DNA from: Amblyomma americanum
Lineage: Eukaryota; Arthropoda; Arachnida; Ixodida; Ixodidae
DNA: 64,000 nucleotides
Reading direction: 5' to 3'
Assembly: GCF_052857255.1 (NCBI RefSeq)
Contig: NC_135504.1
Location: 143,618,121-143,682,120, forward strand
Shown: positions 41,201 through 54,415 of the stretch, in pieces
Numbering within the stretch: position 1 is the first letter of the stretch
Layout of the letters: each line of letters starts with the position of its first letter
Program-made: the position numbers and the translations under genes
Notes under the pieces: model-generated
Database searches by the model: none
What the model was told of the DNA's origin: nothing
The model's input: only the letters and a program-made list of their open reading frames with translations

Positions 41201-42214
41201 ACGACTTGTAATATCGATGCTATTGAATCTTGCTAGTTTCGATCTAAAGCGATGTATCCCGTTGTTTTGAGCCGGAATACAAGTTTTCGTGCAGTTCTGA
41301 GAGAAAAAGTTTACACCTTTCTCTCGTCTACTCTTCGACGACTTGTAAAATCGATGCTCGTGAATCTTGCAAGTTTCTATCTAAAACGATGTATTCCGTT
41401 CTTTTGAACCGGAATACAAGTTTTCGCGCAGTTCTGAGAGAAAAAGTTTACACCTTTCTCTCGTGTACTCTTCGACGACTTGTAAAATCGATGCTCGTGA
41501 ATCTTGCTAGTTTCGATCTAAAACGATGAATCCCGTTGTTTTGAGCCGCAATACAAGTTTTCGCGCAGTTCTGAGAGAAAACGTTTACACCTTTCTCTCG
41601 TCTACTCTTCGACGACTTGTAAAATCGATGCTATTGAATCTTGCTAGTTTCGATCTAAAACGATGTATCCCGTTGTTTTGAGCCGGAATACAAGTTTTCG
41701 TGCAGTTCTGAGAGAAAAAGTTTACACCTTTCTCTCGTGTACTCTTCGACGACCTGTAAAATCGATGCTCGTGAATCTTGCTAGTTTCGGTCTAAAACGA
41801 TGAATCCCAATGTTTTGAGCCGCAATACAAGTTTTCGCGCAGTTCTGAGAGAAAAAGTTTACACCTTTCTCTCGTCTACTATTCGACGACTTGTAAAATC
41901 GATGCTCGTGAATCTTGCTAGTTTCGATCTACAACGATGTATCCCGTTGTTTTGAGCCGGAATGCAAGTTTTCGCGCAGTTCTGAGAGAAAAAGTTTACA
42001 CCTTTCTCTCGTGTACTCTTCGACGACTTGTAAAATCGATGCTATTGAATCTTGCTAGTTTCGATCTAAAACGATGTGTCCCGTTGTTTTGAGCCGGAAT
42101 ACAAGTTTTCGTGCAGTTCTGAGAGAAAAAGTTTACACCTTTCTCTCGTCTACTCTTCGACGACTTGTAAAATCGATGCTCGTGAATCTTGCAAGTTTCG
42201 ATCTAAAACGATGT

Positions 42215-45200
42215 ATCCCGTTCTTTTGAGCCGGAATACAAGTTTTCGCGCAGTTCTGAGAGAAAACGTTTACACCTTTCTCTCGTGTACTCTTCGATGA
42301 CGTGTAAAATCGATGCTCGTGAATCTTGCAAGTTTCGATCTAAAACGATGTATCCCGTTCTTTTGAGACGGAATACAAGTTTTCGCGCAGTTCTGAGAGA
42401 AAACGTTTACACCTTTCTCTCGTGTACTCTTCGACGACGTGTAAAATCGATGCTTGTGAATCTTGCTAGTTTCGATCTAAAACGATGTAACCCGTTGTTT
42501 CGAGCCGGAATACAAGTCTTCGCGCAGTTCTGAGAGAAAAAGTTTACACCTTTCTCTTGTCTACTCTTCGACGACTTGTAATATCGATGCTCGTGAATCT
42601 TGCAAGTTTCGATCTAAAACGATGTATCCCGTTGTTTTGAGCCGGAATACAAGTTTTCGCGCAGTTCTGAGAGAAAAAGTTTACACCTTTCTCTCGTGTA
42701 CTCTTCGACGACCTGTAAAATCGATGCTCGTGAATCTTGCTAGTTTCGATCTAAAACGATGAATCCCAATGTTTTGAGCCGCAATACAAGTTTTCGCGCA
42801 GTTCTGAGAGAAAAAGTTTACACCTTTCTGTCGTCTACTCTTCGACGACTTGTAAAATTGATGCTCGTGAATCTTGCAAGTTTCGATCTAAAACGATGTA
42901 ACCCGTTGTTTTGAGCCGGAATACAAGTTTTCGCGAGGTTCTGAGAGAAAAAGTTTACACCTTTCTCTCTTCTACTCTTCGACGACTTGTAAAATCGATG
43001 CTCGTGAATCTTGCTTGTGTCGATCTAAAACGATGTATCCCGTTGTTTTGAGCCGGAATAGAAGTTTTCGCGCAGTTCTGAGAGAAAACGTTTACACCTT
43101 TCTCTCGTCTACTCTTCGACGACTTGTAAAATTGATGCTATTGAATCTTGCTAGTTTCGATCTAAAACGATGTATCCCGTTATTTTGAGCCGGAAAACAA
43201 GTTTTCGTGCAGTTCTGAGAGAAAAAGTTTACACCTTTCTCTCGTCTACTCTTCGACGACTTGTAAAATCAATGCTCGTGAATCTTGCTAGTTTCGATCT
43301 ACAACGATGTATCCCGTTGTTTTGAGCTGGAATAGAAGTTTTCGCGCAGTTCTGAGAGAAAAACTTTACACCTTTCTCTCGTCTACTCTTCGACGACTTG
43401 TAATATCGATGCTCGTAAATCTTGCTAGTTTCGATCTAAAACGATGTAACCCATTGTTCTGAGCCGGAATACAAGTTTTGGCGCAGTTCTGAGAGAAAAA
43501 GTTTACACCTTTCTCTCGTCTACTATTCGACGACTTGTAAAATCGATGCTCGTGAATCTTGCTAGTTTCGATCTACAACGATGTATCCCGTTGTCTTGAG
43601 CCGGAATGCAAGTTTTCGCGCAGTTCTGAGAGAAAAAGTTTACACCTTTCTCTCGTGTACTCTTCGACGACTTGTAAAATCGATGCTATTGAATCTTGCT
43701 AGTTTCGATCTAAAACGATGTGTCCCGTTGTTTTGAGCCGGAATACAAGTTTTCGTGCAGTTCTGAGAGAAAAAGTTTACACCTTTCTCTCGTCTACTCT
43801 TCGACGACTTGTAAAATCGATGCTCGTGAATCTTGCAAGTTTCGATCTAAAACGATGTATCCCGTTCTTTTGAGCCGGAATACAAGTTTTCGCGCAGTTC
43901 TGAGAGAAAACGTTTACACCTTTCTCTCGTGTACTCTTCGACGACGTGTAAAATCGATGCTCGTGAATCTTGCAAGTTTCGATCTAAAACGATGTATCCC
44001 GTTCTTTTGTGACGGAATACAAGTTTTCGCGCAGTTCTGAGAGAAAACGTTTACACCTTTCTCTCGTGTACTCTTCGACGACGTGTAAAATCGATGCTTG
44101 TGAATCTTGCTAGTTTCGATCTAAAACGATGTAACCCGTTGTTTCGAGCCGGAATACAAGTCTTCGCGCAGTTCTGAGAGAAAACGTTTACACCTTTCTC
44201 TCGTCTACTCTTCGACGACTTGTAAAATCGATGCTCGTGAATCTTGCTAGTTTCGATCTACAACGATGTATCCCGTTGTTTTGAGCCGGAATGCAAGTTT
44301 TCGCGCAGTTCTGAGAGAAAAAGTTTACACCTTTCTCTCGTGTACTCTTCGACGACTTGTAAAATCGATGCTATTGAATCTTGCTAGTTTCGATCTAAAA
44401 CGATGTGTCCCGTTGTTTTGAGCCGGAATACAAGTTTTCGTGCAGTTCTGAGAGAAGAAGTTTACACCTTTCTCTCGTCTACTCTTCGACGACTTGTAAA
44501 ATCGATGCTCGTGAATCTTGCAAGTTTCGATCTAAAACGATGTATCCCGTTCTTTTGAGCCGGAATACAAGTTTTCGCGCAGTTCTGAGAGAAAACGTTT
44601 ACACCTTTATCTCGTGTACTCTTCGACGACGTGTAAAATCGATGCTCGTGAATCTTGCAAGTTTCGATCTAAAACGATGTATCCCGTTCTTTTGAGACGG
44701 AATACAAGTTTTCGCGCAGTTCTGAGAGAAAACGTTTACACCTTTCTCTCGTGTACTCTTCGACGACGTGTAAAATCGATGCTTGTGAATCTTGCTAGTT
44801 TCGATCTAAAACGATGTAACCCGTTGTTTCGAGCCGGAATACAAGTCTTCGCGCAGTTCTGAGAGAAAAAGTTTACACCTTTCTCTCGTCTACTCTTCGA
44901 CGACTTGTAATATCGATGCTCGTGAATCTTGCTAGTTTCGACCTAAAACGATGTAACCCGTTGTTCTGAGCCAGAATACAAATTTTTGGCGCAGTTCTGA
45001 GGGAAAACGTTTACACCTTTCTCTCGTGTACTCTTCGACGACTTGTAAAATCGATGCTCCTGAATCTTGCTAGTTTCGATCTAAAACGATGAATCCCGTT
45101 GTTTTGAGCCGGAATACAAGTTTTCGCGCAGTTCTGAGAGAAAAAGTTTACACCTTTCTCTCGTGTACTCTTCGACGACTTGTAGAATCGATGCTCGTGA

Positions 45201-48200
45201 ATCTTGCTAGTTTCGATCTAAAACGATGAATCCCGTTGTTTTAAGCCGCAATACAAGTTTTCGCGCAGTTCTGAGAGAAAACGTTTACACCATTCTCTCG
45301 TCTACTCTTCGACGACTTGTAAAATCGATGCTATTGAATCTTGCTAGTTTCAATCTAAAACGATGTATCCCGTTATTTTGAGCCGGAAAACAAGTTTTCG
45401 TGCAGTTCTGAGAGAAAAAGTTTACACCTTTCTCTCGTCTACTCTTCGACGACTTGTAAAATCGATGCTCGTGAATCTTGCAAGTTTCGATCTAAAACGA
45501 TGTATCCCGTTGTTTTCAGCCGGAATACAAGTTTTCGCGCAGTTCTGAGAGAAAAAGTATACACCTTTCTCTCGGGTACTCTTCGACGACTTCTAAAATC
45601 GATGCTATTGAATCTTGCTAGTTTCGATCTAAAACGATGTGTCCCGTTGTTTTGAGCCGGAATACAAGTTTTCGTGCAGTTCTGAGAGAAAAAGTTTACA
45701 CCTTTCTCTCGTCTACTCTTCGACGACTTGTAAAATCGATGCTCGTGAATCTTGCAAGTTTCGATCTAAAACGATGTATCCCGTTCTTTTGAGCCGGAAT
45801 ACAAGTTTTCGCGCAGTTCTGAGAGAAAACGTTTACACCTTTCTCTCGTGTACTCTTCGACGACGTGTAAAATCGATGCTCGTGAATCTTGCAAGTTTCG
45901 ATCTAAAACGATGTATCCCGTTCTTTTGTGACGGAATACAAGTTTTCGCGCAGTTCTGAGAGAAAACGTTTACACCTTTCTCTCGTGTACTCTTCGACGA
46001 CGTGTAAAATCGATGCTTGTGAATCTTGCTAGTTTCGATCTAAAACGATGTAACCCGTTGTTTCGAGCCGGAATACAAGTCTTCGCGCAGTTCTGAGAGA
46101 AAACGTTTACACCTTTCTCTCGTCTACTCTTCGACGACTTGTAAAATCGATGCTCGTGAATCTTGCTAGTTTCGATCTACAACGATGTATCCCGTTGTTT
46201 TGAGCCGGAATGCAAGTTTTCGCGCAGTTCTGAGAGAAAAAGTTTACACCTTTCTCTCGTGTACTCTTCGACGACTTGTAAAATCGATGCTATTGAATCT
46301 TGCTAGTTTCGATCTAAAACGATGTGTCCCGTTGTTTTGAGCCGGAATACAAGTTTTCGTGCAGTTCTGAGAGAAGAAGTTTACACCTTTCTCTCGTCTA
46401 CTCTTCGACGACTTGTAAAATCGATGCTCGTGAATCTTGCAAGTTTCGATCTAAAACGATGTATCCCGTTCTTTTGAGCCGGAATACAAGTTTTCGCGCA
46501 GTTCTGAGAGAAAACGTTTACACCTTTCTCTCGTGTACTCTTCGACGACGTGTAAAATCGATGCTCGTGAATCTTGCAAGTTTCGATCTAAAACGATGTA
46601 TCCCGTTCTTTTGAGACGGAATACAAGTTTTCGCGCAGTTCTGAGAGAAAACGTTTACACCTTTCTCTCGTGTACTCTTCGACGACGTGTAAAATCGATG
46701 CTTGTGAATCTTGCTAGTTTCGATCTAAAACGATGTAACCCGTTGTTTCGAGCCGGAATACAAGTCTTCGCGCAGTTCTGAGAGAAAAAGTTTACACCTT
46801 TCTCTCGTCTACTCTTCGACGACTTGTAATATCGATGCTCGTGAATCTTGCTAGTTTCGACCTAAAACGATGTAACCCGTTGTTCTGAGCCAGAATACAA
46901 ATTTTTGGCGCCGTTCTGAGGGAAAACGTTTACACCTTTCTCTCGTGTACTCTTCGACGACTTGTAAAATCGATGCTCCTGAATCTTGCTAGTTTCGATC
47001 TAAAACGATGAATCCCGTTGTTTTGAGCCGGAATACAAGTTTTCGCGCAGTTCTGAGAGAAAAAGTTTACACCTTTCTCTCGTGTACTCTTCGACGACTT
47101 GTAGAATCGATGCTCGTGAATCTTGCTAGTTTCGATCTAAAACGATGAATCCCGTTGTTTTAAGCCGCAATACAAGTTTTCGCGCAGTTCTGAGAGAAAA
47201 CGTTTACACCATTCTCTCGTCTACTCTTCGACGACTTGTAAAATCGATGCTATTGAATCTTGCTAGTTTCAATCTAAAACGATGTATCCCGTTATTTTGA
47301 GCCGGAAAACAAGTTTTCGTGCAGTTCTGAGAGAAAAAGTTTACACCTTTCTCTCGTCTACTCTTCGACGACTTGTAAAATCGATGCTCGTGAATCTTGC
47401 AAGTTTCGATCTAAAACGATGTATCCCGTTGTTTTCAGCCGGAATACAAGTTTTCGCGCAGTTCTGAGAGAAAAAGTATACACCTTTCTCTCGGGTACTC
47501 TTCGACGACTTCTAAAATCGATGCTAGTGAATCTTGCTAGTTTCGAACTAAAACGATGTATCCCTTTGTTTTGAGCCGGAATACAAGTTTTCGTGCAGTT
47601 CTGGGAGAAAAAGTTTACACCTTTCTCTCGTCTACTCTTCGACGACTTGTAATATCGATGCTATTGAATCTTGCTAGTTTCGATCTAAAGCGATGTATCC
47701 CGTTCTTTTGAGCCGGAATACAAGTTTTCGCGCAGTTCTGAGAGAAAACGTTTACACCTTTCTCTCGTGTACTCTTCGATGACGTGTAAAATCGATGCTC
47801 GTGAATCTTGCAAGTTTCGATCTAAAACGATGTATCCCGTTCTTTTGAGACGGAATACAAGTTTTCGCGCAGTTCTGAGAGAAAACGTTTACACCTTTCT
47901 CTCGTGTACTCTTCGACGACGTGTAAAATCGATGCTTGTGAATCTTGCTAGTTTCGATCTAAAACGATGTAACCCGTTGTTTCGAGCCGGAATACAAGTC
48001 TTCGCGCAGTTCTGAGAGAAAAAGTTTACACCTTTCTCTTGTCTACTCTTCGACGACTTGTAATATCGATGCTCGTGAATCTTGCAAGTTTCGATCTAAA
48101 ACGATGTATCCCGTTGTTTTGAGCCGGAATACAAGTTTTCGCGCAGTTCTGAGAGAAAAAGTTTACACCTTTCTCTCGTGTACTCTTCGACGACCTGTAA

Positions 48201-49417
48201 AATCGATGCTCGTGAATCTTGCTAGTTTCGATCTAAAACGATGAATCCCAATGTTTTGAGCCGCAATACAAGTTTTCGCGCAGTTCTGAGAGAAAAAGTT
48301 TACACCTTTCTCTCGTCTACTCTTCGACGACTTGTAAAATTGATGCTCGTGAATCTTGCAAGTTTCGATCTAAAACGATGTAACCCGTTGTTTTGAGCCG
48401 GAATACAAGTTTTCGCGAGGTTCTGAGAGAAAAAGTTTACACCTTTCTCTCTTCTACTCTTCGACGACTTGTAAAATCGATGCTCGTGAATATTGCTGGT
48501 TTCGATCTAAAACGATGTATCCCGTTGTTTTGAGCCGGAATAGAAGTTTTCGCGCAGTTCTGAGAGAAAACGTTTACACCTTTCTCTCGTCTACTCTTCG
48601 ACGACTTGTAAAATTGATGCTATTGAATCTTGCTAGTTTCGATCTAAAACGATGTATCCCGTTATTTTGAGCCGGAAAACAAGTTTTCGTGCAGTTCTGA
48701 GAGAAAAAGTTTACACCTTTCTCTCGTCTACTCTTCGACGACTTGTAAAATCAATGCTCGTGAATCTTGCTAGATTCAATCTACAACGATGTATCCCGTT
48801 GTTTTGAGCTGGAATAGAAGTTTTCGCGCAGTTCTGAGAGAAAAAGTTTACACCTTTCTCTCGTCTACTCTTCGACGACTTGTAATATCGATGCTCGTAA
48901 ATCTTGCTAGTTTCGATATAAAACGGTGTAACCCATTGTTCTGAGCCGGAATACAAGTTTTGGCGCAGTTCTGAGAGAAAAAGTTTACACCTTTCTCTCG
49001 TCTACTATTCGACGACTTGTAAAATCGATGCTCGTGAATCTTGCTAGTTTCGATCTACAACGATGTATCCTGTTGTTTTGAGCCGGAATGCAAGTTTTCG
49101 CGCAGTTCTGAGAGAAAAAGTTTACACCTTTCTCTCGTGTACTCTTCGACGACTTGTAAAATCGATGCTATTGAATCTTGCTAGTTTCGATCTAAAACGA
49201 TGTGTCCCGTTGTTTTGAGCCGGAATACAAGTTTTCGTGCAGTTCTGAGAGAAAAAGTTTACACCTTTCTCTCGTCTACTCTTCGACGACTTGTAAAATC
49301 GATGCTCGTGAATCTTGCAAGTTTCGATCTAAAACGATGTATCCCGTTCTTTTGAGCCGGAATACAAGTTTTCGCGCAGTTCTGAGAGAAAACGTTTACA
49401 CCTTTCTCTCGTGTACT
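42215..49417 (+). repeat. Long-range direct duplication, about 1.7-kb copies offset 5482 bp
   Basis: Positions about 42215-43935 resemble about 47697-49417 monomer by monomer (offset 5482 bp, 40 monomers plus 2 bp). Both carry CTTCGATGACGTG (42294 and 47776), the CTCTTGTCTACTC monomer, the ATGAATCCCAATG monomer, GCGAGGTTCTG, the GTAAATCTTG monomer and GGAATGCAAG. A shorter further match of about 0.8 kb links 41830-42636 with 48956-49762 (offset 7126 bp, 52 monomers). Substitutions are more frequent than in the tandem pairs, so this duplication looks older than the 14-mer event lying between the copies. Confidence 0.7.
43681..47518 (+). repeat. 14-mer higher-order repeat, two tandem copies of 1919 bp
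   Basis: Copies are about 43681-45599 and 45600-47518. All landmarks are offset by exactly 1919 bp: TTTTGTGACGG, ATGTGTCCCG, AATTTTTGGCG with an inserted base, TTTTAAGCCGC and CACCATTCTCTCG. By eye I found two substitutions, at 44609 (A) against 46528 (C) and 44993 (A) against 46912 (C). The junction is a hybrid monomer. It has CTTCTAAAATC (left part, as at 47511) and CTATTGAATC (right part, as at 43687), so the exchange point lies within 45594-45607. Confidence 0.92.
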
Positions 49418-49762
49418 CTTCGATGACGTGTAAAATCGATGCTCGTGAATCTTGCAAGTTTCGATCTAAAACGATGTATCCCGTTCTTTTGAGACGGAAT
49501 ACAAGTTTTCGCGCAGTTCTGAGAGAAAACGTTTACACCTTTCTCTCGTGTACTCTTCGACGACGTGTAAAATCGATGCTTGTAAATCTTGCTAGTTTCG
49601 ATCTAAAACGATGTAACCCGTTGTTTCGAGCCGGAATACAAGTCTTCGCGCAGTTCTGAGAGAAAAAGTTTACACCTTTCTCTTGTCTACTCTTCGACGA
49701 CTTGTAATATCGATGCTCGTGAATCTTGCAAGTTTCGATCTAAAACGATGTATCCCGTTGTC

Positions 49763-51954
49763 TTGAGCCGGAATGCAAGTTTTCGCGCAGTTCTGAGAGA
49801 AAAAGTTTACACCTTTCTCTCGTGTACTCTTCGACGACTTGTAAAATCGATGCTATTGAATCTTGCTAGTTTCGATCTAAAACGATGTGTCCCGTTGTTT
49901 TGAGCCGGAATACAAGTTTTCGTGCAGTTCTGAGAGAAAAAGTTTACACCTTTCTCTCGTCTACTCTTCGACGACTTGTAAAATCGATGCTCGTGAATCT
50001 TGCAAGTTTCGATCTAAAACGATGTATCCCGTTCTTTTGAGCCGGAATACAAGTTTTCGCGCAGTTCTGAGAGAAAACGTTTACACCTTTCTCTCGTGTA
50101 CTCTTCGACGACGTGTAAAATCGATGCTCGTGAATCTTGCAAGTTTCGATCTAAAACGATGTATCCCGTTCTTTTGTGACGGAATACAAGTTTTCGCGCA
50201 GTTCTGAGAGAAAACGTTTACACCTTTCTCTCGTGTACTCTTCGACGACGTGTAAAATCGATGCTTGTGAATCTTGCTAGTTTCGATCTAAAACAATGTA
50301 ACCCGTTGTTTCGAGCCGGAATACAAGTCTTCGCGCAGTTCTGAGAGAAAAAGTTTACACCTTTCTCTCGTCTACTCTTCGACGACTTGTAATATCGATG
50401 CTCGTGAATCTTGCTAGTTTCGACCTAAAACGATGTAACCCGTTGTTCTGAGCCAGAATACAAGTTTTGGCGCAGTTCTGAGAGAAAAAGTTTACACCTT
50501 TCTCTCGTGTAGTCTTCGACGACTTGTAAAATCGATGCTCGTGAATCTTGCTAGTTTCGATCTAAAACGATGAATCCCGTTGTTTTGAGCCGGAATACAA
50601 GTTTTCGCGCAGTTCTGAGAGAAAAAGTTTACACCTTTCTCTCGTGTACTCTTCAACGACTTGTAAAATCGATGCTCGTGAATCTTGCTAGTTTCGATCT
50701 AAAACGATGAATCCCGTTGTTTTGAGCCGCAATACAAGTTTTCGCGCAGTTCTGAGAGAAAACTTTTACACCTTTCTCTCGTCTACTCTTCGACGACTTG
50801 TAAAATCGATGCTATTGAATCTTGCTAGTTTCAATATAAAACGATGTATCCCGTTATTTTGAGCCGGAATGCAAGTTTTCGCGCAGTTCTGAGAGAAAAA
50901 GTTTACACCTTTCTCTCGTGTACTCTTCGACGACTTGTAAAATCGATGCTATTGAATCTTGCTAGTTTCGATCTAAAACGATGTGTCCCGTTGTTTTGAG
51001 CCGGAATACAAGTTTTCGTGCAGTTCTGAGAGAAAAAGTTTACACCTTTCTCTCGTCTACTCTTCGACGACTTGTAAAATCGATGCTCGTGAATCTTGCA
51101 AGTTTCGATCTAAAACGATGTATCCCGTTCTTTTGAGCCGGAATACAAGTTTTCGCGCAGTTCTGAGAGAAAACGTTTACACCTTTCTCTCGTGTACTCT
51201 TCGACGACGTGTAAAATCGATGCTCGTGAATCTTGCAAGTTTCGATCTAAAACGATGTATCCCGTTCTTTTGTGACGGAATACAAGTTTTCGCGCAGTTC
51301 TGAGAGAAAACGTTTACACCTTTCTCTCGTGTACTCTTCGACGACGTGTAAAATCGATGCTTGTGAATCTTGCTAGTTTCGATCTAAAACAATGTAACCC
51401 GTTGTTTCGAGCCGGAATACAAGTCTTCGCGCAGTTCTGAGAGAAAAAGTTTACACCTTTCTCTCGTCTACTCTTCGACGACTTGTAATATCGATGCTCG
51501 TGAATCTTGCTAGTTTCGACCTAAAACGATGTAACCCGTTGTTCTGAGCCAGAATACAAGTTTTGGCGCAGTTCTGAGAGAAAAAGTTTACACCTTTCTC
51601 TCGTGTACTCTTCGACGACTTGTAAAATCGATGCTCGTGAATCTTGCTAGTTTCGATCTACAACGATGAATCCCGTTGTTTTGAGCCGGAATACAAGTTT
51701 TCGCGCAGTTCTGAGAGAAAAAGTTTACACCTTTCTCTCGTGTACTCTTCAACGACTTGTAAAATCGATGCTCGTGAATCTTGCTAGTTTCGATCTAAAA
51801 CGATGAATCCCGTTGTTTTGAGCCGCAATACAAGTTTTCGCGCAGTTCTGAGAGAAAACTTTTACACCTTTCTCTCGTCTACTCTTCGACGACTTGTAAA
51901 ATCGATGCTATTGAATCTTGCTAGTTTCAATATAAAACGATGTATCCCGTTATT
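49763..51954 (+). repeat. 8-mer higher-order repeat, two tandem copies of 1096 bp
   Basis: Copies are about 49763-50858 and 50859-51954. They share ATGTGTCCCG, TTTTGTGACGG, AAACAATGTAACCCG, the CTTCAACGACTTG monomer, GAAAACTTTTACACC and AATATAAAACG. Differences noted are GTAGTCTTCG at 50509 against GTACTCTTCG, and CTAAAACG near 50700 region monomers against CTACAACG at 51660. The junction monomer joins CCGTTATTTTGAG to GGAATGCAAG, while the second copy ends with GGAAAACAAG. The exchange point therefore lies within about 50859-50869. Confidence 0.88.
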
Positions 51955-52229
51955 TTGAGCCGGAAAACAAGTTTTCGTGCAGTTCTGAGAGAAAAAGTTT
52001 ACACCTTTCTCTCGGGTACTCTTCGACGACTTCTAAAATCGATGCTAGTGAATCTTGCTAGTTTCGATCTAAAACGTTGTATCCCTTTGTTTTTAGCCGG
52101 AATACAAGTTTTCGTGCAGTTCTGGGAGAAAAAGTTTACACCTTTCTCTCGTCTACTCTTCGACGACTTGTAAAATCGATGCTCGTGAATCTTGCTGGTT
52201 TCGATCTAAAACGATGAATCCCGTTGTTT

Positions 52230-54415
52230 TGAGCCGGAATACAAGTTTTCGCGCAGTTCTGAGGGAAAAAGTTTACACCTTTCTCTCGTCTACATTCGAC
52301 GACTTGTAAAATCGATGCTCGTGAATCTTGCTAGTTTCGACCTAAAACTATGTATCCCGTTGTTTTGAGCCGGAATACAAGTTTTCGCGCAGTTCTGAGA
52401 GAAAAAGTTTACACCTTTCTCTCGTGTACTCTTCGGCGACTTGTAAAATCGATGCTCGTGAATCTTGCTAGTTTCGATCTAAAACGATGAATTCCGTTGT
52501 TTTGAGCCGCAATACAAGTTTTCGCGCAGTTCTGAGAGAAAACGTTTACACCTTTCTCTCGTCTACTCTTCGACGACTTGTAAAATCGATGCTATTGAAT
52601 CTTGCTAGTTTCGATCTAAAACGATGTATCCCGTTATTTCGAGCCGGAAAACAAGTTTTCGTGCAGTTCTGAGAGAAAAAGTTTACACCTTTCTCTCGTC
52701 TACTCTTCGACGACTTGTAAAATCGATGCTCGTGAATCTTGCAAGTTTCGATCTAAAACGATGTATCCCGTTGTTTTCAGCCGGAATACAAGTTTTCGCG
52801 CAGTTCTGAGAGAAAAAGTATACACCTTTCTCTCGGGTACTCTTCGACGACTTAAAAATCGATGCTAGTGAATCTTGCTAGTTTCGAACTAAAACGATGT
52901 ATCCCTTTGTTTTGAGCCGGAATACAAGTTTTCGTGCAGTTCTGGGAGAAAAAGTTTACACCTTTCTCTCGTCTACTCTTCGACGACTTGTAAAATCGAT
53001 GCTATTGAATCTTGCTAGTTTCGATCTAAAACGATGTATCCCGTTGTTTTGAGCCGGAATACAAGTTTTCGTGCAGTTCTGAGAGAAAAAGTTTACACCT
53101 TTCTCTCGTCTACTCTTCGACGACTTGTAAAATCGATGCTCGTGAATCTTGCAAGTTTCGATCTAAAACGATGTATCCCGTTGTTTTGAGCCGGAATACA
53201 AGTTTTCGCGCAGTTCTGAGAGAAAAAGTTTACACCTTTCTCTCGTCTACTCTTCGAAGACTTGTGAAATCGATGCTCGTGAATCTTGCTAGTTTCGATC
53301 TAAAACGATGTAACCCGTTGTTTTGAGCAGGAATACAAGTTTTCGCGCAGTTCCGAGGGAAAAAGTTTACACCTTTCTCTCGTCTATATTCGACGACTTG
53401 TAAAATCGATGCTCGTGAATCTTGCTAGTTTCGACCTAAAACTATGTATCCCGTTGTTTTGAGCCGGAATACAAGTTTTCGCGCAGTTCTGAGAGAAAAA
53501 GTTTACACCTTTCTCTCGTGTACTCTTCGGCGACTTGTAAAATCGATGCTCGTGAATCTTGCTAGTTTCGATCTAAAACGATGAATTCCGTTGTTTTGAG
53601 CCGCAATACAAGTTTTCGCGCAGTTCTGAGAGAAAACGTTTACACCTTTCTCTCGTCTACTCTTCGACGACTTGTAAAATCGATGCTATTGAATCTTGCT
53701 AGTTTCGATCTAAAACGATGTATCCCGTTATTTCGAACCGGAAAACAAGTTTTCGTGCAGTTCTGAGAGAAAAAGTTTACACCTTTCTCTCGTCTACTCT
53801 TCGACGACTTGTAAAATCGATGCTCGTGAATCTTGCAAGTTTCGATCTAAAACGATGTATCCCGTTGTTTTCAGCCGGAATACAAGTTTTCGCGCAGTTC
53901 TGAGAGAAAAAGTATACACCTTTCTCTCGGGTACTCTTCGACGACTTAAAAATCGATGCTAGTGAATCTTGCTAGTTTCGAACTAAAACGATGTATCGCT
54001 TTGTTTTGAGCCGGAATAAAAGTTTTCGTGCAGTTCTGGGAGAAAAAGTTTACACCCTTCTCTCGTCTACTCTTCAACGACTTGTAAAATCGATGCTATT
54101 GAATCTTGCTAGTTTCGATCTAAAACGATGTATCCCGTTGTTTTGAGCCGGAATACAAGTTTTCGTGCAGTTCTGAGAGAAAAAGTTTACACCTTTCTCT
54201 CGTCTACTCTTCGACGACTTGTAAAATCGATGCTCGTGAATCTTGCAAGTTTCGATCTAAAACGATGTATCCCGTTGTTTTGAGCCGGAATACAAGTTTT
54301 CGCGCAGTTCTGAGAGAAAAAGTTTACACCTTTCTCTCGTCTACTCTTCGAAGACTTGTGAAATCGATGCTCGTGAATCTTGCTAGATTCGATCTAAAAC
54401 GATGTATCCCGTTGT
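52230..54415 (+). repeat. 8-mer higher-order repeat, two tandem copies of about 1094 bp
   Basis: Copies run from about 52230 and about 53324. Shared marks are GAGGGAAAAAG, AAAACTATG, CTTCGGCGACTTG, ATGAATTCCG, CCGTTATTTCGA and the two-base-short GACTTAAAAATCG (52850 and 53944). These copies are visibly more diverged than the 14-mer or 1096-bp pairs: TTCTGAGGG against TTCCGAGGG, GAGCC against GAACC, and CTACATTCG against CTATATTCG. Confidence 0.8.
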
